The notes below the pieces were generated by a model. It was not told where the DNA came from, did not search any database, and saw only the letters and a program-made list of their open reading frames with translations. The position numbers and the translations under genes were made by a program. From assembly GCA_964017185.1 (NCBI GenBank), contig OZ024884.1:193501-257500 (forward strand): a DNA stretch of 64,000 bases, written 5' to 3'. Below, piece after piece: positions 56,773-64,000 of this stretch; position 1 is the first letter of the stretch; every line of letters begins with the position of its first letter. Source of the DNA: Rugalucina vietnamica (taxonomy: Eukaryota; Mollusca; Bivalvia; Lucinida; Lucinidae).

Positions 56773-58522
56773 CAGGGTTGGGGTAATTAAAATTGTAATT
56801 GTAATTAATTGCAATTTAATTACATTTTTCAAAGTAATTGAAAATAATTGTAATTCAGCCTTTACTTTAATTACAATAATTGAAATGTAATGAATTACAG
56901 TGTCAAAAAGGGGTGTAATTAACAATTACTTTTAATTACTTTGAATTACTTTAAACAAAAAATCTCTTACATATACATACATATTTAGAGATTATTATTG
57001 TAAAAGTGTACTGCAGATTATCATGTTGAATCTTGTTTCCTTGCATGTACATGTATCATTGAAGTATATGGTCAATTATACAACTTAATCAAGTAAAATG
57101 TTTTTCCATTGAGATAAGTTATGTTACAACAGTAGTCAAAGTTTGTCTCTTCATCTATTAAATGTGTTTCTTCATCTACTGATAAAATTTTTAAGATGTT
57201 TAATCCTTCCCTAAAACTGATGACCTTAGAGCTATTTATTATCTTATGCACACAATGTGACATTAAGCAATGACTGATCAAAAGAAGTGTGAAAACTCAA
57301 ACAATCATAAATCTTTTCTTTTTTCTTTCAAAAGAAGTGTGAAAACTCAAACAATCATTATCTTTTCTTTTTTTTGTCCTTGATTGGTGTATTGCCTACA
57401 GGATTCCTTGTTGTTAGTTTTTCACACCTCACTGACAGTTTCATAATTTAACTGGTCTTACAATTAAACTGCTTCTTTTTTTTCTGATTTATGAAAAACA
57501 TGTATTATGTTTTCAAAATAGGAAACTGATGGAAGTTTTTAGTCAAAAATTCTTTATCATGTTACTATGATTGTAAGATACATGCACAGTCAGACAGTAT
57601 AGCCCTTGTTAGCACTTGTTTAATTTATCGCTCAACTGACATTTTGCAGTTGGAGCCATGTAGACATTTGACCCTTAAATTTAGACATGACATGTTTTTG
57701 TGGGTTTTTTCTTGATTTGCCATTCATAAGAAACCAGCTCTGATCATTCCACCCATCTTTTATCAATAAGCCGGTGTCACAGTCAGCAAACTTATCTTGG
57801 TAGAATTTATAAAAACATTTATAATGGCTTTAGCGTAAGAGTCAACAACTTTTCAGTCATGTGAGAACAGAGATACAGCTTCCTAGTTATATTAACTGAT
57901 GATTTGAGGAGTTATTATATTTGCAAATAATCTTTTGACATTTGGTGGGATACATATGTTAAACTTATACCCATATCTTTTGATGGTTAATTCTGTATAC
58001 ACCAGTGGATTCAAACATCCTTGTTCAGTGGGGGTGGGGTGGGGCGGGGGGCAAAAAGAAAAAGGAGACATGCAGTACAAAAGGTCCTTGTCAGACAATT
58101 CTCAGTCATCATCAAGTGTTTTATTTCCATTTATGAATATTTTTTCATGCGTCTCAACACTCAATGCAAAGTACTTTTTTATTCAGTTTTACGTCCATTT
58201 CAAGATTATCTGAGCTCATATGAGACAGGCCAATCAGTAGGTGGGGCAAAAACAGGAGAACCCCCGAGAAAAACCACCTGACACACCTGCAAGCAGAACT
58301 TGGCTTGTCTCACATGTGGCCAGTGCGGGGCTCAAACCCACACCAGACACAGCGGTGAGACCAAAGTAATTGTATGTAATGAATTACATTAGGCTAAGTA
58401 ATTGTATGTAATGAATTACTTTCCTAAAATGCCTACTAATTGTAATTGTAATTTAATTGAACAAATGTCAATGTAATTGTAATTCAATTAATTACTTTTC
58501 AAAATAATTGACCCCAAGCCTG
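56773..58522. mobile_element. hAT-like element with 8-bp target duplication
   Basis: Perfect direct repeat ATAAGGGG at 56765-56772 and 58523-58530. The ends are inverted: CAGGGTTGGGGTAATT at left, CAGGCTTGGGGTCAATT as the complement at right. The subterminal AATTGTAATTG-type repeats are characteristic of this family. 8-bp duplications and CAGGG-like ends are hAT hallmarks. No transposase is visible in 1750 bp. Internal features are a 50-bp tandem duplication (57279-57375) and a repeat L copy. Confidence 0.82.
58172..58375 (+). repeat. dispersed repeat L, copy 2, inside the hAT element
   Basis: Absent from the related hAT fragment at 37525-37798, which runs from CTCAACACTCGATGCAAAG almost directly to GAATTACTTTCC. 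It is therefore an insertion here. Confidence 0.6.
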
Positions 58523-58531
58523 ATAAGGGGT

Positions 58532-58554
58532 NNNNNNNNNNNNNNNNNNNNNNN
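58532..58554. other. assembly gap
   Basis: 23 N, one base after the hAT target duplication. Confidence 0.99.
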
Positions 58555-58906
58555 TACTATATAAAAGTGGGGTTCAAGGCGGTATACTTTTCACGGACAT
58601 GTTTTCCTGATGGTGAAATCTACTTGTTAGACGTGACCGTTGGACGTGTTGCTGTTTTTCAAAATTGTCAATTTTGATATATCCCCGTTTCATATACATA
58701 TATTGCAAAAGTTTAATTCGAAAATCTATTTTTATCTGTCCTTGACAAATTGGTTACGCGAGTGATTATTTTTTTTTATTTTGCATTGAATAATCAAACT
58801 GACATTAGTTTTTCCATAGCAATAAATTTGCTTTTTACGAGAAAGCGCTCATGTAAGAGGGTCATTCAGTTATTTCTGACAATGGTCTAATATACCCGAA
58901 ACAGTG

Positions 58907-59072
58907 TATAAATAGTAAATAACTACCCCGTGACCAAAAATAAACCGATTTATCATGTGAGGATTAGTAAGCAGATGAAAGGGCGAGCTTTCAGCGAGCC
59001 CTTTCATCTGCTTACGGTCCGAGCATGATAAATCGGTTTATTTTTGGTCACGGGGTAGTTATTCACTTTATA
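58907..59072. repeat. long hairpin, about 75-bp arms
   Basis: Arms 58907-58983 and 58999-59072 with a 15-nt loop. The outer block (CTACCCCGTGACC, then AAATAAACCGATTTATCATG) and the inner block (GTAAGCAGATGAAAGGG) are perfect and separated by a short mismatched stretch. It could be a snap-back MITE. Confidence 0.8.
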
Positions 59073-59900
59073 ATGCAACGAAAACAGACAAATTTCGCGA
59101 AAAAACTCACCCGATGTGAGGAGATTTGCTTTCCGCCATTTTGTTTATTTAGTCAACAGCTCAGCAATCACTCCGCAGAACGAATCCTCAAAATTCGCCA
59201 CCATAGCAGTGCATTTTGTTGATAAATTATTTTTTCTTGTCAATTGTTTCATCTACGTAACGTTGCATAACAATGGCGGAGACTGACGTCACAAAACATG
59301 GCTAAATTTGACGTCACTGGCGCGCTCCTTTTTGTTGCGTTAAACAAAATTGCAACGCGGTCTTTATTTGGTCAGTAGAGATGGCCTTTATTCGGTCAGT
59401 AGCTAAATAAAGCTTCTATTTATGAACCCACCTTTATTAGGCCGATATGTAGGGTTGTTGCGTTATAAAGTCAAAATAAAGAGGGCATTTATGTTGCGTA
59501 ACGGTGTGTGAAAAATGAAGACGTTATCACAATCAAGTCTAATACTCTTACATTTTTATCATATGACGTCGCTGTTTTCCAGCGGATAACGTCATGTAAT
59601 AAAAATTATAATTTTTATTATTGTTATGACCACACGCGTTTTAACACTTTAGCGGGAATATGTAACGTCATTTACAACGTCCTTTACAACAATGTAAATT
59701 TGCATGGCAAATTTGCCCACTTTGAAGGTGATAAAATCCTATTTTGAAAGGCATAAGATAAGACGAATCGCAGACTCGTGGTCATTTCATATGAAATTTA
59801 TTTAACTCGCCAAAGGCTAGTTGAAATGACCACTCGTGTAAGACGGTGGAACGGTTACAACACCGGTAAAACGTTACTGTAACACCAGTGTAAGGTAGTT
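59073..59900. other. CRE-like motifs and short palindromes
   Basis: Canonical TGACGTCA occurs at about 59283 and 59309, GACGTCGC at about 59565, and AACGTCAT/AACGTCATTT at 59590 and 59661. A GTGGTCATTTCA/TGAAATGACCAC pair lies at about 59778-59832. This looks like repetitive or regulatory DNA with no gene. Confidence 0.4.
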
Positions 59901-60797
59901 TCGCTACAAGAACACGATCGGTAATAATTTCTTTTTTTCTGTCTTCGCTGTTTTATAAATGTTGGCAGTGAAGTAAAAAGCGCGTCCGACGGAGAATCAA
60001 CTTGACTTTTCATTTCTGCATGAATAAAAAAGCTGTTTTTGTATAATTTCTCCAAACATTCGATCCGAAGTCGGACCAAGACTATTCGTTCGATTTCTAC
60101 AGAAACGGTTCTTTGTACTTTCGAACAGAGATATATACTATACAGAGATTTGAAACTGCTATTGAACATCGATATTTGCCCCCGCTATGACTGTCGCTCA
60201 GGTAGACAGGTAAATCGAGGGAAAAAATCAATATTTTTATCGGCCGCTGAATCTGTTCTGAAAGTTTGTATATTAGCAAAAATATATTGTTAATATTTTC
60301 TTCGTTTGGTTCGCTATTATCTAGATAATAGTAGAAATATTTATTTTTGTTAAATAGGCCTTCGAATTTCCAACAAATAGATACTAAACACGCCCGGTAT
60401 CTTTGTTAAAAAGAGTTATTTATTTACGGTTGATAATTTATATAATTATTTATATCCTTTGTCCTACGATTTGTAAAAGCCGTTGTTGTTGTTTTTTTCT
60501 CCCACAAATTAATACGTTTTTAATTATGCTTATTATCTACGCGACTGGACACATTTGAAACAATTATTTACGGATTATCTTTAAAGAAATCGCCGATTGA
60601 TTAATCTCGCCGTAATACTAATCATATTTAACGCCGAAAAAAGAAACGATAATTAGTGAACAAGGCGCTAATTAAAATAAAATGCAGGCCCTAAAATGCA
60701 TATTTAAGCTTTAACTCCGACAGTTCAAGGCATTTCAAATTCGCAATTTACGTTAAACGCGCGTGAGAATTTACGGAAAAGACGATTTTATACATTA
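59901..60797. other. no recognised feature
   Basis: Overlapping frames on both strands (59855-60293) lack any domain signature. Confidence 0.3.
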
Positions 60798-61000
60798 GGA
60801 TGATGATATTGATCTTGATTCTTTGCTAGGTGATTATACGTGTAGTGAAATCGACAAAAAAAACAGAAAGCAAAAAAAAGTGAAAAGTGACAATAGTGAA
60901 AATAGGTGCTAAGGCTAAAACGTACAATTGTTCCGAGTGTACTAATTCGTATGCGTCGATATCTGGGTTGCGCGGTCATCTACGAAAAAAAAACAACAAA
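60798..61000 (+). pseudogene. acidic and zinc-finger-like fragment
   Basis: One frame reads DDDIDLDSLLGDYTCSEID and ends SDNSENRC. Another, overlapping its end, reads YNCSECTNSYASISGLRGHL, which fits a C2H2 finger (C-x2-C-x12-H) but lacks the last histidine. No start codon links them, so this is probably a decayed exon or element ORF. Confidence 0.25.
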
Positions 61001-61537
61001 ACATGGAATTAGAACGAGAACGAGGCTTGGAAGAGAGAGGGCGGAAATTCGCAAGGAGAAGAAAATTTTGTTTTATTTCTGTGTTTTTAGTTATCACCAC
61101 CACCGATAGAATAGAGAATTATCATCGAGATCATCACTAGTTCACCAGTTATCGTTTTATTGTGTCCAACGTCCTGTATATATCCACGTTTTTATACTCT
61201 TCTTGCGGATCCCGGAGTGAAGTAAAGAAACGGGAAAAAAAAAATGGCGGTCATGTTTTGAAAAGAAAATAAAACTGAATCAACTGAAGGTGGAGCCTCA
61301 CAAAACAAAACCTGAATAGTTCTCAACCCAGTATTATCTGAGAATCCCAGAAAAGATATTTTATAACTTTTAGTGCCTCTTAAAAAAACTGAAAGACTTC
61401 GATGTTTTAACAAAGAAATTTTATCCCTGAAATTTTAAATATGACTGATCTTAGTTTACACTCTGATTTTAAATAATTCAATACAAACTTTTATGAAGAT
61501 TCTTAAATATTGAGATATTAAGACGTATACAGACAAG
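61001..61537 (+). other. probable 5' UTR of the LINE
   Basis: No ORF. An AAAATGGCGGTCAT motif at about 61240 resembles a YY1 site, as found in some LINE 5' UTRs. The 5' boundary of the element is not visible. Confidence 0.3.
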
Positions 61538-63085
61538 ATGGGAAGTAATGAACAGACAATTTCAAAAAGATTAACAAGGAAATCATCCTCCTCAAACATG
61601 TCAAACCTTGTGCAGAGTAACCCAGACCAGACTATATCAAATACCACCACACTTAAAGACTTCACCCTAAATAAAACCAAATCTCTACAGAAAAAAGGGG
61701 ATGGGTGCCTGAAAGAACATATGAAATACGAATTAAAGCAGGGAAATAACCTAGTAATTGAACTTAGTACTGCAGCCTATGAACTAGCTAAACAGTGTAT
61801 TAAAGAAGTGGTAAAACATGAAAAATTTGAATTTGCATATGAAATGCGGGATAGCATAGACCAAAATGGGGCAAACGTAGACACTTGCATCAGAATTTTC
61901 AACAAAAAAGCTGATGGTACCTGTGGAAGGTTACTTAAGTTTGCTATAAATTGTTACCATACAACGTCACAGATTCTGGTAAATGGGAATAAAGTCGACC
62001 TATTTATTACCATAATTCTTGATAAACTGTGTATACAAATGAAAGAAAAGTGTGAACAACTTGATATCTTCAATGTGAACATTGCCTCCGTTCTAAATAG
62101 TGAACACCAGCAGACCCCACCAATAAAAGACAAACCACATAAGTTAAGTGACTCTCCTGGCACATCATATTCCGAGAATAACCCTGAGGACGATCAGTCA
62201 GAAAATGAAGTTCTTGAATTATGCCCAATTTGTGGTAGTCAGGCTTATGGAAAGGTCGTACAATGCGGAGAATGCAGTGACTGGTATCACTTTGAATGTA
62301 TTAACATCAATGACAATACAATTGATACACTGGGGGAAGACGAATTTGTGTGTCGCTCGTGCACTGAGAATCTTCTTTATTCAGGATCAGCGATTAATCA
62401 GACCGAAATTATAGACTTATCAACGCAAATAAATCCAAAGCAGATGGTCTCTGAAAGACCCCGCTCTAATGGAAATACTTCAAAGACTCAAAATAATGTG
62501 GAAAATAAACAGCTGGCCCCTGAAATGCATCCTCCAAATACATACAATACAGCGAATCAGCCTGACATTACAGACTTGGTACAAACTGAAAATATACCTG
62601 AAACTGAATTAAACGATGAAAATACTCAAGAGCTTAACCCTATAGATAATGACACTGGCAAAGGACAGTTGAATATTAATTCTGGAAAAGCCAAACCAAA
62701 GAAACCAATTAAAAATCAAGGTAAAGTCAGAAAAGAGGAAGTTATAGATAAAACATACATTTTAGATCTTGAAAGTCAGATAAATGTACTCAAATCAACT
62801 CTGGACTTGTATAAGAAATCGGTAAACAGCGATATCAAAGGAGGTCATTGCCCCCAACCTATACATACAAATCCAAGTGATACTAAGGAGTGTGAAGCGG
62901 GTTGTAGACACCGTTGCTGTGAAGAGCTGAGAGATAAGATACTGGAAAATAGATTGAGGATGCTAGAGATTCAGACAATGCAAAACATGCATATAAACAA
63001 TGCAATGCATATACAGTTAATCTCACAGATGAGGCCAGTGGGACCTGTGTATCCGACAGGAGCGCCGTTCGTACAGCCAGAATAG
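61538..63085 (+). CDS. LINE ORF1, PHD-finger protein
   Basis: 515 residues. About 55-160 form a conserved globular block with ELAKQCIKEVVKHEKFEFAY and YHTTSQILVNGNKVDLFI, familiar from ORF1 proteins of invertebrate non-LTR elements. Residues 229-275 are a PHD finger (C229, C232, C243, C246, H251, C254, C272, C275). A basic segment and short coiled coil lie near 395-440, then a Cys-rich patch (CEAGCRHRCCEEL). PHD-bearing ORF1s are known in CR1-related LINEs, so this is probably an RNP protein of such an element. It stops at PFVQPE. A frame shifted by one base reads straight into the next ORF, so a frameshift, or sequencing error, near 63080 is likely. Confidence 0.75.
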   Translation: MGSNEQTISKRLTRKSSSSNMSNLVQSNPDQTISNTTTLKDFTLNKTKSLQKKGDGCLKEHMKYELKQGNNLVIELSTAAYELAKQCIKEVVKHEKFEFAYEMRDSIDQNGANVDTCIRIFNKKADGTCGRLLKFAINCYHTTSQILVNGNKVDLFITIILDKLCIQMKEKCEQLDIFNVNIASVLNSEHQQTPPIKDKPHKLSDSPGTSYSENNPEDDQSENEVLELCPICGSQAYGKVVQCGECSDWYHFECININDNTIDTLGEDEFVCRSCTENLLYSGSAINQTEIIDLSTQINPKQMVSERPRSNGNTSKTQNNVENKQLAPEMHPPNTYNTANQPDITDLVQTENIPETELNDENTQELNPIDNDTGKGQLNINSGKAKPKKPIKNQGKVRKEEVIDKTYILDLESQINVLKSTLDLYKKSVNSDIKGGHCPQPIHTNPSDTKECEAGCRHRCCEELRDKILENRLRMLEIQTMQNMHINNAMHIQLISQMRPVGPVYPTGAPFVQPE

Positions 63086-63113
63086 CTTATTTGGAATCCC
63101 TCCTACCAACCAA

Positions 63114-63953
63114 ATGCATGTACCCAATTATGCCCAGACACCTTTGCTTGGGAACCAATTCACGCATGCTCCCTATCCGGGTGGAATTCGAGTACAAGCT
63201 CCCAGTATTCCTGTGGGTCATTACTTCCCTATGGGTCAGCATCTGTCAGTACACCAACAGCAGGGACAACAGATACATGCACCTGTTTATCCTAATCAGT
63301 TCCAGCCCCATCTGTCGACTTTTCCGGCACAACAACCTTCATTAGTGCGCCCAGTGCCCATGGCAGGCAATTCACAGATTAATGTACCCAGTCAATCAAA
63401 TCAACAGCAGGACCCACAGAAACTAAGGTATTACCATGAACAATCAGCAATGACCCACAATCAAAACAATACGAACCCACAGAAAAAGGACACTGAACCC
63501 CCAATTGTACAACATAAACCAATTCATGTGAAAGACTTAGAACAGAAGCTGTTGAATACGCCCTTACATATAAATAAAGACAATACACAAAGGTTAACAT
63601 CACGAGTGAATAGTTCTAGAAAACGGCAAAACGCGAATTTTAGAACGGATGACCTCACTATTGAAGGGAAAAAGTGGTGTGTAAAGCCAGCACCACCTGA
63701 ACTGAAAAACCAATGTGTAAATAAAATCAGAACTCAAACTGTGTCAGTTGAAAGGGAGCCTGGTGATAGTTCGCTTGCCAACTCCAACATACAGGACTCG
63801 GAGGCTTCGAATGAGCCCATATATATCAATGAAAGCCCACAAAAATTGGAAAATGAAAATAAAGACACTGATCTTTTTTTAGAAATACCACCAGTGAAAT
63901 ACAATCCCCCAGAATTGATCCACGACATATCCCCACAGGAGCAGAGAGATTAA
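63114..63953 (+). CDS. LINE ORF1, C-terminal part
   Basis: 279 residues starting MHVPNYAQTP. The reading is open upstream through NSLFGIPPTNQ, so it is the continuation of ORF1 in another frame. It is rich in Gln, Pro and Asn at first, then basic (TSRVNSSRKRQNANFR) and acidic at the end (NENKDTDLFLE), and ends 2 bp before the ORF2 start. No catalytic domain. Confidence 0.65.
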   Translation: MHVPNYAQTPLLGNQFTHAPYPGGIRVQAPSIPVGHYFPMGQHLSVHQQQGQQIHAPVYPNQFQPHLSTFPAQQPSLVRPVPMAGNSQINVPSQSNQQQDPQKLRYYHEQSAMTHNQNNTNPQKKDTEPPIVQHKPIHVKDLEQKLLNTPLHINKDNTQRLTSRVNSSRKRQNANFRTDDLTIEGKKWCVKPAPPELKNQCVNKIRTQTVSVEREPGDSSLANSNIQDSEASNEPIYINESPQKLENENKDTDLFLEIPPVKYNPPELIHDISPQEQRD

Positions 63954-63955
63954 GT

Positions 63956-64000
63956 ATGACTTCATGTAATATTGAAGGTGTAAAATCCAACACTGCTTAC
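63956..64000 (+). CDS. LINE ORF2 start, endonuclease (partial)
   Basis: ATG at 63956, two bases after the ORF1 stop. The 15 visible residues, MTSCNIEGVKSNTAY, match the opening of the apurinic-type endonuclease domain (NxxGxxSN). The frame leaves the window open. Confidence 0.65.
   Translation, partial: MTSCNIEGVKSNTAY

Larger units (their letters stand above)
56305..58620 (+). repeat. dispersed repeat H, split by two insertions
   Basis: Pieces 56305-56325, 56613-56772 and 58523-58620 (plus a gap) line up with the H copy at 30145. Module A and a hAT element fill the breaks. Confidence 0.7.

Overview
The window looks like nuclear DNA of a bivalve mollusc, or a close lophotrochozoan relative. 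The grounds are AT-rich, repeat-dense sequence, spliced genes, an intronless B-box/beta-propeller gene of a type expanded in bivalves, and repeat families with TGACCTTGACC and GAGCCGCC motifs that I associate with bivalve genomes. The species is not assigned. There are three assembly gaps of exactly 23 N.

Only two host genes are well supported. One is a single-exon RING-less TRIM-like protein at 27456-29273 (605 aa). The other is a three-exon gene at 32575-39766 for a 102-residue secreted, cysteine-rich precursor with a furin-type RRKR site. Its exons are all shorter than 140 bp, so it is invisible to a long-ORF scan. It has a TATA box 84 bp upstream of the ATG, phase-consistent GT-AG introns and a polyadenylation signal just after the stop. 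I regard it as the best candidate for something undescribed.

Layout: 1-2640 is a 30-bp minisatellite. 3.1-5 kb holds retroelement pieces. 5-14.2 kb is a dispersed repeat (M) split by a 3.4-kb and a 4.4-kb DNA element, both proven by the unsplit copy at 21558-22935. 14.2-15.2 kb is a decayed Penelope-like reverse transcriptase. 15.4-21.5 kb holds repeat family D, a TATA-driven non-coding segment, a Tc1 transposase relic, a long TG tract and a hammerhead-like motif. 23.5-26.6 kb is more relics. 26.9-29.4 kb is the TRIM-like gene with a degenerate 55-bp repeat in front. 32.5-39.8 kb is the cysteine-rich gene, with a mariner element, a LINE relic and family E in intron 1. 39.85-40.76 kb is a 28-bp minisatellite. 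44.84-50.07 kb is a 5.2-kb unit bounded by 296-bp inverted repeats that look identical and containing a seven-fold 465-bp tandem array. 50-59 kb is a stack of nested elements, including a hAT element with a perfect 8-bp target duplication. 61.5-64 kb is the 5' half of a LINE with a PHD-finger ORF1, running off the window.

The genes do not form a pathway. The main story is transposon stratigraphy around two host genes. One Penelope-like family is especially active as a contributor: its 3' part or its roughly 280-bp terminal module appears at about ten places.
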